NCBI GenBank assembly: GCA_964019425.1
Contig: OZ025783.1
Coordinates: forward strand, 1,302,001 to 1,366,000
Direction of reading: 5' to 3'
DNA: 64,000 nt
Source: Flectonema sp. DT1601
Lineage: Eukaryota; Euglenozoa; Diplonemea; Diplonemida; Diplonemidae
Positions within the stretch are counted from its first letter, which is position 1, and each line of letters starts with the position of its first letter. The notes under the pieces are model-generated. The model was not told the DNA's origin. It made no database searches and worked only from the letters and a program-made list of their open reading frames with translations. Shown piece by piece: positions 1-9,859 of the stretch. Made by a program: the position numbers and the translations under genes.

Positions 1-1
1 T

Positions 2-280
2 ATTGTTGGAGACATTCTCAAAGGAGCAACAGACAGACGATTATCATTCGACCATTTTGACAGACATTTTAAACGCCCGGAATATTGTTTTCACATGATT
101 TTAAGAAAAACTCTGCAGGATAATAATAATGATAACGACTGTACCATGGCACCCTCGAATGAAGGAATTCTACTCCTCACCAACACTAAGGAAAAGCGCA
201 AGAAAGACGACTACAGCTCCGATGAAGGAGAACTCGCACTCGTAATAAAACGAACAGATGTAGAAGAGATAGAACGCTGA
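2..280 (+). CDS. 3' end of an unknown protein gene (starts before the window)
   Basis: An open frame runs from the first bases of the window to a TGA at 278-280, giving about 92 residues, so the gene begins upstream. The peptide has a basic/aromatic part (HFDRHFKRPEYCFHMILRK), an Asn/Asp run (DNNNDND) and a charged tail ending DVEEIER. I do not recognise a family. A mobile-element-like repeat end (404-493, also at 30737-30820) lies only 120 bases downstream, so this could be the tail of an element-encoded protein rather than a host gene. Confidence is in the open frame, not in a function. Confidence 0.4.
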   Translation: MVGDILKGATDRRLSFDHFDRHFKRPEYCFHMILRKTLQDNNNDNDCTMAPSNEGILLLTNTKEKRKKDDYSSDEGELALVIKRTDVEEIER

Positions 281-403
281 TCAAAAGCAAACGTATATGC
301 TAGGCCGTCCTGGCGAGCTCCGATGGACATTAAGAAATCAGTTCTTTTTGAAATAGACCAATTGATGGATCCGATTTATTAATTAACTGGAATGAAATCC
401 CCA

Positions 404-493
404 GAACTTACTGATGAAGGCGTAAGAGGGACAAGTAGTATAAGATTAAGGCTCCTGAAACTACGTGTTCCACGGTGTATTATAGAACAGCAG
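404..493 (+). repeat. Dispersed repeat end, copy 1 (partner at 30737-30820)
   Basis: The 18 bases 404-421 are identical to 30737-30754. The following about 70 bases align loosely, sharing GTAGTAT and then a TATAGAACAG/TATACAGAACAG block near the end. In both copies the match starts at the end of a peptide finishing RTY before a stop. This suggests the 3' end of a mobile element of unknown family. Confidence 0.4.
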
Positions 494-674
494 AACAATG
501 TGTTTTTATAATTTTTTCTTTTTTATATTTTATTTTAGTTATTCTGTTCATGCTTTGACTCTGTCTCTTTCCCTTCTCCATTTTGTTTATGTTGTCAACG
601 AATTTTTTTTTTTTGTTTTTTCATTTTATTTTTTAAGTTGCTATTTCAATGATTCTGCAACGTCAAATGATTCA

Positions 675-1338
675 ATCATCGTCATCATTATTATTATTAT
701 TATTTTTTTTTTGTTGTTGTTGTTGTTGTACCGACATAGTCGGAGAAGAATATGCTCAACGATTTATAAGGCTAATCTGAATAGTTTTTTGTGTCTTGTA
801 TGATAAAGCAATGGAATAACAAGGGATCGATTCTCTCAGTTATTTTTGTTGGTTCTTATTCAACTTTCCTTGACTTGTCTTTCTCCTGGTCTATTAATGA
901 AATATTGTTCTGTTTCTTATTCGGAGCCTCCGAGAAAGAAAAAAAATCTTTAAAAAAAATAAAAAGAGCAGGTTCCATATTTATTGTGGGAGCGTTCCCT
1001 CCTGGAGTTTCATCAACGTGTTCATTATTTTTTGCATTTAACAAGTATTGTAAGAACGAAAAAGAATGTTGGCAGCACACGTAAACCTCCTTTAGCTTTA
1101 TCAGTTTAAGTCGGTTCACGGTTTCGTGCACAAACAAAATATTTTGTACTGTTTCGGTAGTTTAATTACTTTCCCAATTAGAGGAGCATTCTTGTGTTGT
1201 ACAACAACAACAGCATATGTTTTTTATTATTCTTATTTACAATTTATAATTGTGCCTTTTTTCTGATTTTATATCTACGATTTTTTATACGAATGTATTA
1301 ATTTCGAAACCAAAAGGATCACATATTTTTAGTTATAA
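675..1338 (+). repeat. Long direct repeat, copy A (partner 3830-4401)
   Basis: Copy A and copy B are nearly identical by eye from an ATC/ATT-rich start through ACCGACATAGTCGG to a shared AGTTATAA end. Copy A is longer because about 110 bases (1034-1142), matching the dispersed R1 repeat, sit in a T-rich point where copy B has only Ts. The two copies flank the PT-repeat gene. They could come from a local duplication of an intergenic region or be the ends of an uncharacterised cassette. Confidence 0.85.
1034..1142 (+). repeat. Dispersed short repeat R1, truncated copy inside direct repeat A
   Basis: It shares GCATTTAACAAGTATTGTAA, the GGCAGCACACG block and CAGTTTAAGTCGGTTCAC with copies at 15221-15351 and 46791-46953. 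The 3' part (TTTTCTGTATA to ATGAAAGCC) is missing here. Its absence from the sister direct repeat B implies insertion after the duplication, or loss from B. Confidence 0.7.
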
Positions 1339-1954
1339 GACAAGTTTTTCTGAATTCAACCCCCCAGACAACACAAATGGGATTTTTTATCGATACCAAT
1401 TGTTGATTTCTTATATTGCAACCAGGTTTGGCCGAACCTTATTCTCGTTTTAGCCAGTTTCAAGTTGCTTTCCATTTAATATTAGTATCAAGTTACCCCC
1501 AACTCAAACCTCCTTATTTTGTTTTGTTTTATTCGTATTCGTCCTCTTTTTATCTGTCAGAGGAGTGCCTTTACTGTCCCAGTCTTAACAAGATCGGGTG
1601 GTCTACTTACATTGCTGTTGGAGTTGCTGTATCAGTGATGGACAATATGTAGTGTAATAGACTTCTTTTATTTATCCATCTATCTTTCTTTGGATCATGT
1701 CTTTATTTGAATGGTCTGATTTCACTACTCATATTGATGAGTAGAACAGACTTGTGTCTTCCTTGCTATCTTCGCTGAAGAAGCGCTGAGTAAGGGAATG
1801 GTCCGAAGAAAAGATTTTTTTCGAAACAAAAACCATTATTTGTTTGTTGTTCCTGTGATTCATTTTTTTTTTTTTTTTTTTTGATTGATTAATAATAATA
1901 CGATGCATCGTTCTGAATCTATTTTTTCAAAGATTTAAAAAAAATAAGGACAAT

Positions 1955-3166
1955 GTGAATCCAGTACCAACACCGGCACCAACACCAGCACCGACTCCGG
2001 CACCGACTCCGGCACCGACTCCGGCACCGACTCCGGCACCGACTCCGGCACCGACTCCGGCACCGACTCCGGCACCGACTCCGGCACCGACTCCGGCACC
2101 GACTCCGGCACCGACTCCGGCACCGACTCCGGCACCGACTCCGGCACCGACTCCGGCACCGACTCCGGCACCGACTCCGGCACCGACTCCGGCACCGACT
2201 CCGGCACCGACTCCGGCACCGACTCCGGCACCGACTCCGGCACCGACTCCGGCACCGACTCCGGCACCGACTCCGGCACCGACTCCGGCACCGACTCCGG
2301 CACCGACTCCGGCACCGACTCCGGCACCGACTCCGGCACCGACTCCGGCACCGACTCCGGCACCGACTCCGGCACCGACTCCGGCACCGACTCCGGCACC
2401 GACTCCGGCACCGACTCCGGCACCGACTCCGGCACCGACTCCGGCACCGACTCCGGCACCGACTCCGGCACCGACTCCGGCACCGACTCCGGCACCGACT
2501 CCGGCACCGACTCCGGCACCGACTCCATCGCAAACATCGGCACCGACGCCAGCACCAACTACCGAGCCAAGTACCGTTATCGTAAGAGGAGTATTTCTAA
2601 ATGGGGATTGTACAGAATTGTTGCAACACCTGGGATTCAAGAGAGATTTGAGTCTGGGGTAGCGAAGTCTATGAATGTGGAATCAGTGGTCGTAGTTTAC
2701 GAGTGCGGTTCAATTCATTATACTGCAACTTCATTAACCACCACGACCCTGTCGACAAGTCAATTACTAAAAGATATAAATACTTTTATTGAAGAAGTTG
2801 GTTGGAATAACTGGAAAGCAGTCGGATGAATTTTACTTCGTAAATAAGAATTCTTATGTTCCGTGTGAATCACCAGCTGCTACTGAAGCTTACATCACTC
2901 ATGGGATCTGTGTACCGACAGCATGTCAAGCTGGGTATAAACTTCACACGTCTAATTGTACCGAGAATACGGCTATTGGTTATTATGATGATGATACTGG
3001 CATACCAACTAGGATTATTGTCGGATCTGTCGTCGGGGGAGTCGTTCTTCTTATTTTAATTGCGCTGACAATCCTCTGGATCAGAGCAACAAAATCAGCA
3101 GAAGAAAAAGAAGACGAAACCAACAGTAGGAAACACGAAATGAAACACGCTCCAGATTTTGACTAA
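1955..3166 (+). CDS. PT-repeat single-pass membrane protein, frame interrupted (possible pseudogene)
   Basis: The region encodes a TPAP repeat tract from a 12-bp minisatellite, then a cysteine-containing ectodomain ([17 protein letters not shown]), a membrane segment near 3024-3093 ([20 protein letters not shown]) and a charged tail ([11 protein letters not shown]), ending in TAA at 3164. This is a type I surface-protein layout; the cysteine part recalls the N-terminal domain of NRF-6-like proteins, only weakly. No in-frame ATG precedes the tract (1955 is GTG), so a first exon with signal peptide is missing or not recognised. Between about 2590 and 2830 the protein-like sequence moves from one frame to another and back with no obvious GT-AG intron, so the gene is either broken or has unresolved splicing. 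Confidence 0.5.
1991..2518 (+). repeat. 12-bp minisatellite, 44 perfect copies
   Basis: The 12-mer CCGACTCCGGCA repeats 44 times without any change across 528 bases, flanked by a few degenerate units on both sides. In the coding frame it gives (PTPA)n. Identical third positions point to recent expansion or continual homogenisation. All three minus-strand frames are also open across it, which is a trivial result of the period being divisible by three. Confidence 0.97.
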
Positions 3167-4538
3167 TGGGTTGCCACACACTGGTCCATGTTCAAACTCA
3201 TTTCGTTGCCTAATTGAAGCGCCGTGGTGGTTTTAGCCTTTCTACCAATTCTTAAGCTCTTTCTTTTGTATTTGCACCGAAATACTCCTCTGGTGATTAG
3301 GTATTACTTTATGGGTGTTTTCTAAGTGTTGAAACTCACGAAAATATTTCCTGACGGAGGCATTTCCCCCCCTATTCTCCCACTTTTTTTCAATCCAATT
3401 TCGCAGAAATATTTCCCCCACGAGAATAAGTCTCCATGAGATGATCTTTTCAACTTGTGCTTGTGGATCATATTCAACTTTATCTTTTAATGTTTATGTG
3501 TTGATGTGTTGATTTCTTTTCTCCGTACCCGCTGTCAAGTTTCCTCATTCTCGAGCGATTGATATGAAGAGTTCTGATTTTTAGCACCTGAAGTAGAGAA
3601 GAAATACTCTGACCTACTTCCGTCTAGTAATAGTCCTCTCACCTGACAACGACATGATTAGTTGAAATGTGGTTTTTTTTTCTTTCCTTCTTCGAGTCTA
3701 CTGGACTGAAGTAGGTAGGAAGCAGTCACTAATTACGTTGATTAGTTTTTTGAACTTTCTTACGTAACTTTTTTTCCTTTCCACTGCTCCAATGCAGAGC
3801 AAACAAACCAAATTTACACACGTTGAATAATCATCATCATCATTATTATTATTATTATTATTTTTTGTTGTTGTTGTACCGACATAGTCGGAGAAGAATA
3901 TGCTCAACGATTTATAAGGCTAATCTGAATAGTTTTTTGTGTCTTGTATGATAAGGCAATGGAATAACAAGGGATCGATTCTCTCAGTTATTTTTGTTGG
4001 TTCTTATTCAACTTTCCTTGACTTGTCTTTCTCCTGGTCTATTAATGAAATAGTATTGTTCTGTTTCTTATTCGGAGCCTCCGAGAAAGAAAAAAAATCT
4101 TTAAAAAAAATAAAAAGAGCAGGTTCCATATTTATTGTGGGAGCGTTCCCTCCTGGAGTTTCATCAACGTGTTCATTATTTTTATTTTTTTTGTACTGTT
4201 TCGGTAGTTTAATTACTTTCCCAATTATCGAGGAGCATTCTTGTGTTGTACTGTGCAACAACAACAACGACAGCATATATTTTTTATTATTCTTATTTAC
4301 AATTTATAATTGTGCCTTTTTTTCTGATTTTATATCTCAACGACTTTTTATACGAATGTATTAATTTCGAAACCAAAAGGATCACATATTTTTAGTTATA
4401 ATACTTTGATTGACTGATTTAATAATAATACTGGCTAACCAAAGCATTCGTCACTAAGGTATTTATGAAATGTAAACCCACTTGTCGGAATTGTGTTTTC
4501 TTTATTTTTTTATTTTTTCATTCAGCGTCACATCTCAA
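3167..4538. other. Intergenic stretch containing direct repeat B
   Basis: The first 650 bases hold only C- and T-rich patches and no convincing gene. Direct repeat copy B occupies 3830-4401. The last 130 bases form the leader of the downstream carbamoyltransferase gene, with a pyrimidine tract and TTCAG acceptor ending at 4525. Confidence 0.6.
3830..4401 (+). repeat. Long direct repeat, copy B
   Basis: This is the second copy of the repeat described at 675-1338, in the same orientation and 3.15 kb downstream. It lacks the R1 insertion of copy A and carries a few small indels, for example three extra bases in GAAATAGTATTG. It sits directly upstream of the carbamoyltransferase leader. Confidence 0.85.
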
Positions 4539-6164
4539 ATGGCAAAACCAAAAATGCATTTTGAAGGAAGGAGTCTTTCAGTTGTTAATGATTTCACTGC
4601 AGACGAACAATTCTATCTGTATCTACAAACGAAACTTCTAAAAGAAGCTGTAAAAAATAAAGAAGACATAAATATTTTTCAAATAAAAAATGCTTCAAAA
4701 GCAGTATACCTGATCTTTATGGAAGACAGTACCAGAACTAAAGAATCCTTTAGAAATGCTGCACTGTTTCATGGATGCAAAGTAAATGTTTTTGACGCCG
4801 CAACATCATCATTCAATAAAAAGGAATCGATTACTGATACTGTTAAAATGCTTTGTGGATATAGCACAAACCAAAGTATCTTTATTGTACGTAGTAAGTT
4901 AGAGGGTACCTGTACTTGGTTAGATCAAGTGGTAGGGCCATACTGCGAGTCTGTTGGTCTTCCACGTGCTTCGTTTATCAATGCCGGAGATGGCAGACAC
5001 GAGCATCCAACACAAGAATTTTTAGATGAATTTTCATTTTTAGAAGAAAAAAATTGGGATCGATCGTCAATTCACGTTGCTCTTGTTGGAGATCTTTATC
5101 ATGGAAGAACTGTTCACAGTAAGACTGATGGACTGAAAGTTTTTAATAAAGTCAAAGTCGATTTGATTGCACCAAAAGAACTTGCTATGCCATTAGAATA
5201 CATTAGTAGAATGAAAGAAAATAATTTTGACGTCAGAGAATTCAAATCGATCGACGAATACCTGAACCAGAGCGACGTCTCTTCTTTGTGGTACTTCACA
5301 CGTCTTCAACTTGAGCGAATGGGTGATAAGATATTAGGTAGAGAAGAATTCTTAAGAAGAGCTGTGACATTTCAAAAATCATACATCGCAAGAACACCTG
5401 CCAATGCGAAATTATATCATCCACTACCAAGACATCAAGTGTATCCAGTGATACCATCATTTCTTGATTCGACATCATTTAACGCATGGGATAGACAAAG
5501 TATAAACGGTTACTACACTCGTATTATGGAACTCGCTCTCGTCGGTGGAGCCATCGGTAGTGATTTCACTGGAAAAGCAGCGACTGTAGTGGAATCTCCT
5601 AATTTTGTTGAGGAGATCAGCAATCCTCAGTCTGATCTTTCTCCTACATCAGCAAGCATGAAGAAAAGTAGTATGAAGATAGGAATTAAACCTCTCTCTA
5701 ATGGTTTAGTCATTGATCATATCAGGAGTGGGTCCAGTTCTGAGAAGTGTTGGAAAACAATATCAATGATAATGAATATCCTGGAGCTTCACGACTCTGT
5801 TGGTTCCTGTGGTGTGTTCGCCTCTTCAGTCAATAAAGATAAGTTGAAGGGCATCATATCACTTCCTGTTTTGTCAGAAGACTTCTTCGACCGTGCCAGC
5901 ATCAAAAAACTAGCAGCAATATCACCAGGTTGCACCTTGAACGTCGTCAGTGACAATAAAGTAACTAAGAAATATCGTCTTAATATGCCTCCTAAAATCT
6001 ATGATTTCGAAGAGATTGATTGTGTTAACAGTAGCTGTATTAGTCATCGTAAAAATCACGAGCATGTAAGAGCTAGTTTTATTCAAAAATCAGCTGATCC
6101 ACCAGTCTTCACTTGCACATACTGTGAACGTCCTCATCAGTATGAAGAGATTTGGTCGCTCTAA
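4539..6164 (+). CDS. pyrBI: Aspartate carbamoyltransferase, catalytic chain fused to regulatory chain
   Basis: The 541-residue protein joins a PyrB-type catalytic half and a PyrI-type regulatory half. ATCase makes N-carbamoyl-L-aspartate from carbamoyl phosphate and aspartate, the committed step of pyrimidine synthesis. The catalytic half shows the carbamoyl-phosphate loop STRT (residues 64-67), HPTQEFLDEF and LYHPLPR. From about residue 380 it matches PyrI: an allosteric-type segment (IKPLSNGLVIDHI) and a zinc domain with Cys495, Cys500, Cys526 and Cys529 (CVNSSC and CTYC). I chose ATG 4539, just after a TTCAG acceptor ending at 4525; an upstream TTG-started extension is not supported. Animal and fungal ATCase belongs to CAD and lacks PyrI, while PyrB-PyrI fusions are known from some bacteria such as Thermotoga, so this gene may be of bacterial origin. 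The product should be cytosolic. Confidence 0.95.
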   Translation: MAKPKMHFEGRSLSVVNDFTADEQFYLYLQTKLLKEAVKNKEDINIFQIKNASKAVYLIFMEDSTRTKESFRNAALFHGCKVNVFDAATSSFNKKESITDTVKMLCGYSTNQSIFIVRSKLEGTCTWLDQVVGPYCESVGLPRASFINAGDGRHEHPTQEFLDEFSFLEEKNWDRSSIHVALVGDLYHGRTVHSKTDGLKVFNKVKVDLIAPKELAMPLEYISRMKENNFDVREFKSIDEYLNQSDVSSLWYFTRLQLERMGDKILGREEFLRRAVTFQKSYIARTPANAKLYHPLPRHQVYPVIPSFLDSTSFNAWDRQSINGYYTRIMELALVGGAIGSDFTGKAATVVESPNFVEEISNPQSDLSPTSASMKKSSMKIGIKPLSNGLVIDHIRSGSSSEKCWKTISMIMNILELHDSVGSCGVFASSVNKDKLKGIISLPVLSEDFFDRASIKKLAAISPGCTLNVVSDNKVTKKYRLNMPPKIYDFEEIDCVNSSCISHRKNHEHVRASFIQKSADPPVFTCTYCERPHQYEEIWSL

Positions 6165-6293
6165 ACAGTTTTCTGAAGTATATGATTGTTGACTGGTGAC
6201 TATTAACGTCACCAGGTATTTCGGATTTCTATTTTTAATCGACGAAATAATCTATTAATTCGCTAGTGTTGTTTCTTTACTGACAAACGATCC

Positions 6294-6324
<31 letters not shown>

Positions 6325-6689
6325 GCCTTTTTCTCAATCCCCTCCTCGGTTTTGCATTTGGTAAGTGTTGGGACCTGCTGGGCAGGTGATCCCTTATGTT
6401 AGTTGATTTTCGTTTTTTTTTTTTCCTGTTTTCTCTTTTTTTTTGTTTTTTCCCCTTCCTCCTCACCCCACTATTTCATTTTGACTGACGTGTGCATGGA
6501 CCGATGCTATTTTATCATGACGACTAACCATGTGAGGAAAAAAGTTAAACATTTTTTCCACTCTTTACAGATTCTCTCCAACAGAGGTAATGTACGCATC
6601 CTTTTTTTCTTTTAGTTTAGCCAGTTTCAAAGTTGTTTTATACTAATTACCTCTCTCACAGTTGGAGTTTTAAATAATGTAATGTAGAA
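6165..6689. other. Intergenic, T-rich, with splice acceptor for the next gene
   Basis: This holds a T run of about 25 (near 6299-6324), further pyrimidine tracts and a TTTAGCCAGTTTCAAAGTTG segment that resembles 1452-1470. A TACTAATTACCTCTCTCACAG stretch ends at 6661, 28 bases before the next ATG, and looks like a branch point plus acceptor. No gene is seen. Confidence 0.6.
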
Positions 6690-7820
6690 ATGGGAAACTG
6701 TGTATCAAGTGACAAGAAAAAGAAACTTAATGCTGAGCTGGGAAAGGTTCCTAGTGTGAATGCAGCAGGAGGATCTAAGCAGTCTCCAGTTAAGTCACAA
6801 CAGTCTCCACCACCATCGGGTCGGATTCCTTATGAAGGAAGTGATGTGGATTCAAGGAGGAGAAGAAGAAGTCCATCTCGTCAATCTAGTTTGAAAATAA
6901 TTCCACGACCATCATCTCCAGAAGGGTCGATGAGATCTAAAACAATTCAACCGTTAGTTGAGGAAACTATTAAAGTTCCGATAAAAAATATATGCGGTCC
7001 CAACACAAAGCAATGTCGTAATGGTCATACTTTAGATAAAGCATCACCAGGACAAAATGGAATTTATATTTTAGGATGGAGTTGTGATCTCTGTGGAGTA
7101 GAACATCAAGGAGGTGGTGTTCGTTGGCATTGTAAACAATGTTCTGAAGATTACTGTTTGAATTGTAACAACTCCTCAGATGAGGCAATTATAACACCAG
7201 CCTATCCTGTTGGTTTACAACAACAGTCACCATTTAAGTATAGTTACACATACGATCATCCTTTGCATTCAAATAGCGTATTTGATTCTGAAGTATTACA
7301 TCCAAGAGTCGGTCAACTATACCAATCCTCTGTTGCAGCTATTCGTGAAGGGAATCCTCTTGAAAATGAATTCGCACCTGCGATTCAACCAACTGAGTTG
7401 AATCCACCGATTACGATGTCTGAGATTAGAGGAGGTGTTCGATCTGAAGGTTGGGTTGAAAAAAAGATTAAAAAAAATAATAAGTTGTCAAATAAGAAAC
7501 CTGATGCTGTGGTTCCAAGACCTTCTGGGGTGTCAACTATACCGCCATTTGTTGAAGGCGGATTCACAGAAGCAGACATAGAAGTAACAATTGAAGACTC
7601 TACCGATGAACAAACATCATTAGCTGACTCTCCATATCAGCAGATGTATGATCCAGCCATTGGGAAATACTTAGATGTTCCGATTTCACGAAGAGGTCAA
7701 ACACCTCTAACAGAAATAACTCAGCAATACCCACCTGGAGTGCTGGGAATTCGTCACATCTCACCAGTTCGAATGCCATATCGATTTGAGGGATTACATA
7801 GATACACTTCTTACCGATAG
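6690..7820 (+). CDS. MGNC-type acylated protein with a ZZ/C1-like zinc finger
   Basis: The 376-residue product begins MGNCVSS. Gly2, Cys4 and Ser6 fit dual N-myristoylation and S-palmitoylation, a common route to the flagellar or plasma membrane in protists. Residues about 105-160 hold a cysteine/histidine-rich module (QCRNGH, WSCDLCG, WHCKQCSEDYCLNC) like a ZZ or DC1/C1 zinc finger. The rest is low-complexity and basic, with SPSR and PSSPEG segments that could be phosphorylated. The ATG at 6690 fits both the acylation signal and the acceptor at 6661. I recognise no specific family; a membrane-tethered adaptor is inference. Confidence 0.85.
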   Translation: MGNCVSSDKKKKLNAELGKVPSVNAAGGSKQSPVKSQQSPPPSGRIPYEGSDVDSRRRRRSPSRQSSLKIIPRPSSPEGSMRSKTIQPLVEETIKVPIKNICGPNTKQCRNGHTLDKASPGQNGIYILGWSCDLCGVEHQGGGVRWHCKQCSEDYCLNCNNSSDEAIITPAYPVGLQQQSPFKYSYTYDHPLHSNSVFDSEVLHPRVGQLYQSSVAAIREGNPLENEFAPAIQPTELNPPITMSEIRGGVRSEGWVEKKIKKNNKLSNKKPDAVVPRPSGVSTIPPFVEGGFTEADIEVTIEDSTDEQTSLADSPYQQMYDPAIGKYLDVPISRRGQTPLTEITQQYPPGVLGIRHISPVRMPYRFEGLHRYTSYR

Positions 7821-8043
7821 TTTTTTATTTATAAAATTATAATAATAAAGCACCTTGTCAGTCCAGGGACTTGACAGGTTAATAAGCTTTTTTTTTTTTT
7901 TTTTTTTTTGAATGTTTTGTTTAGATAACCATAGAGATGTATGAAATGATGTTTTTTTTTTTAATTTGTTGTTTTTTTATTTTGTTTTCTTGTAAAATGA
8001 TCTTATACACACAGAGAAGACACCAACAACAACAAAAAAAAAA

Positions 8044-9339
8044 ATGCCAGTCCCGACGTACACGTTTGACACGATGCCGAATCAACATCCGGGAGCTCCA
8101 AATGCTGGGATGTTAATACCTGTGCCTAGTAAGTTGGCGATGGAAGCAGTTCGGAGGAAGAAGAGAGCTGGGTTAGCATCACAGAGAAGTTCAGTTAAGA
8201 AATCGTCTGAAATACCGTATCACGGGATAAGATCACCTGCTGAGGCTCATGTCATGGCAAGAATGATGATAGCTAAACACAGATCTCTTGGTTATCATTG
8301 CGCTGATCCACCAACTGCTGATGCTGCTATTGCTCAGGCACAGATGCTTATGAATTCCCAACAGTTTGATCTTCACATCAATACTTCTGGAGCTGATAAG
8401 ACTCTCTCTGTTCACACCGATCTGAATGTCGGGTCTGTCGAGTATTGGAATTCTCTTAATCATGAATTAGCAAATAACCATTCAGTTGTTAATTCAGTAA
8501 ACAAACAAGCGATTCAAAGCTGTGTTTGTCCGGAAGAAGATGAAGAGAAAGAACTAAAATTCTTCAGCTGTGTGAATTGTAGAAATCTTTGTTCAATCGG
8601 ATCAAATTTCTGTCAACACTGTGGATGTGATCACAGAATAGGAGCTGTTAGAGATGCTGCTTGCAGTGCGATAGGATTTTCATCCAACGCATCGTCGTCA
8701 TCAGCCAGTTCATTTTCGATGGTATCTCGGCAGTCTAGGAACCTCAGCGAACATGCTCCTGATAATAAAAAGTCAATTCTGAGCTCAAGTAGTTTTATAA
8801 ACCCAGTTCAGCCTATCAGTAGGAGTAGTGTTGGATCGTTGAGCGCTCCGATTAATTCAAAGGTATCGAACTTTTCATCGAAAAGTACGAAACCAGATAT
8901 CGTTAGAGAAGATGAATCACTTCCACCAACACCGCAAGCAATAGTCGATCCTTACACTGAGAATCCAAGTCCGGGTTCTCCAGCATCGAAGAAAAATACG
9001 GCATGTGCGCTTGATAATGATTGTGTTAGCTTGTCGTCTGCTGGTCATTCTGTGGCACCGTCTGCAACACCGTCTGCACCGCCTTCTAACAAATTGAGAC
9101 AACCTGCCAGTAGAGTTTCTTCTCATCCTTCATCATCAACATCGTCATCATCAGCACCCACTAGTAAGTCTTCTAAGAAGGCTCCAAGTAATAAGACTCC
9201 TGGTACTCCTGTTAATAGTAATTCTCAGGTTGTTATTAAGGATCCGTACAGTATGGAAGCCTCTCCGGGATCCCCAGCAAGCAAAAAAAATACCGCTTGC
9301 GACCTTGACAATGATTGTATCAACTTGGATACTTTATAA
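8044..9339 (+). CDS. Hypothetical protein with a zinc ribbon and a duplicated PGSPASKKNTAC motif
   Basis: The 431-residue protein starts at an ATG that follows an ACACACAG acceptor and an A-rich leader. Residues about 175-197 form a CxxC...CxxC zinc ribbon (SCVNCRNLC, NFCQHCGCD). The second half is rich in Ser, Pro and Thr and probably disordered. A motif is present twice: near residue 305 (DPYTENPSPGSPASKK followed by NTACALDNDC) and again at the C terminus (DPYSMEASPGSPASKK followed by NTACDLDNDC). I recognise no family; the duplicated motif could be a docking or modification site. Confidence 0.8.
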   Translation: MPVPTYTFDTMPNQHPGAPNAGMLIPVPSKLAMEAVRRKKRAGLASQRSSVKKSSEIPYHGIRSPAEAHVMARMMIAKHRSLGYHCADPPTADAAIAQAQMLMNSQQFDLHINTSGADKTLSVHTDLNVGSVEYWNSLNHELANNHSVVNSVNKQAIQSCVCPEEDEEKELKFFSCVNCRNLCSIGSNFCQHCGCDHRIGAVRDAACSAIGFSSNASSSSASSFSMVSRQSRNLSEHAPDNKKSILSSSSFINPVQPISRSSVGSLSAPINSKVSNFSSKSTKPDIVREDESLPPTPQAIVDPYTENPSPGSPASKKNTACALDNDCVSLSSAGHSVAPSATPSAPPSNKLRQPASRVSSHPSSSTSSSSAPTSKSSKKAPSNKTPGTPVNSNSQVVIKDPYSMEASPGSPASKKNTACDLDNDCINLDTL

Positions 9340-9813
9340 TAAGTTTTTGGTCTCTGATAATCATGATGGCCTAGTAGTTGATGTAGTTGTACACTTGTTT
9401 TTTTTATTGCTAGTTTTTCGTAATTAGCATTCTCGCGTGTATGTGGCTTCCTTATTTTTCTTTTTTTTGAAGGGGCAAACTCCTAGTTCCACACAAATGT
9501 AACTGAAATCAGATCTCAACACAAAGGTTTTCGAAATGGATGGCAAAAAAAAAAAAAAAAAAAAAAAATCCGATACCCAGAAAACGTGCTTTTGTGTTGA
9601 GATTTCAAGCTTTTAAGTGGGGTTAGAGTTATTCCCTTTTTTTTTTAAAAAAATCATTGTAACCGATAGCCTACGTATTATATTTGTTTTGTTATTTAAG
9701 TATTTCCCACATATGTTTTCTTTTTTTCCCTTTTTTTTTTTGAATTTCGATTTTTGTTGATACGTCGTTGAAGTTCTTGCCTGTACTTTAGATTTATTTT
9801 TCCCCTTCTCTCT

Positions 9814-9859
<46 letters not shown>

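Larger units (their letters stand above)
281..1954. other. Non-coding stretch with dispersed repeats
   Basis: This stretch has no convincing gene. It holds a repeat end shared with 30737-30820 (404-493), the first copy of a long direct repeat (675-1338), a perfect hairpin (arms 1725-1732 and 1737-1744, four-base loop), and a segment at 1756-1900 that recurs inside an intron at 29923-30070. A T run near 1863-1882 precedes the minisatellite gene. Short open frames here are low-complexity and look like chance. Confidence 0.6.

Noticed and set aside
791-1084. Protein frame in direct repeat A (and the copy at 3939-4364)
   Set aside because: Low-complexity Phe/Ser/Lys sequence, TTG start and different ends in the two copies make coding unlikely.
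1919-2640. Long minus-strand open frames over the minisatellite
   Set aside because: They are produced by the 12-base period, which keeps all frames open, and encode pure repeats.
675-4401. LTR retrotransposon explanation for the direct repeats
   Set aside because: There is no TG...CA termini pattern, primer site or element gene that I can recognise between them.
9778-9795. CCTGTACTTTAG as part of a spliced-leader exon
   Set aside because: Only about ten bases resemble the conserved leader end, with no donor GT or snRNA-like sequence after it.
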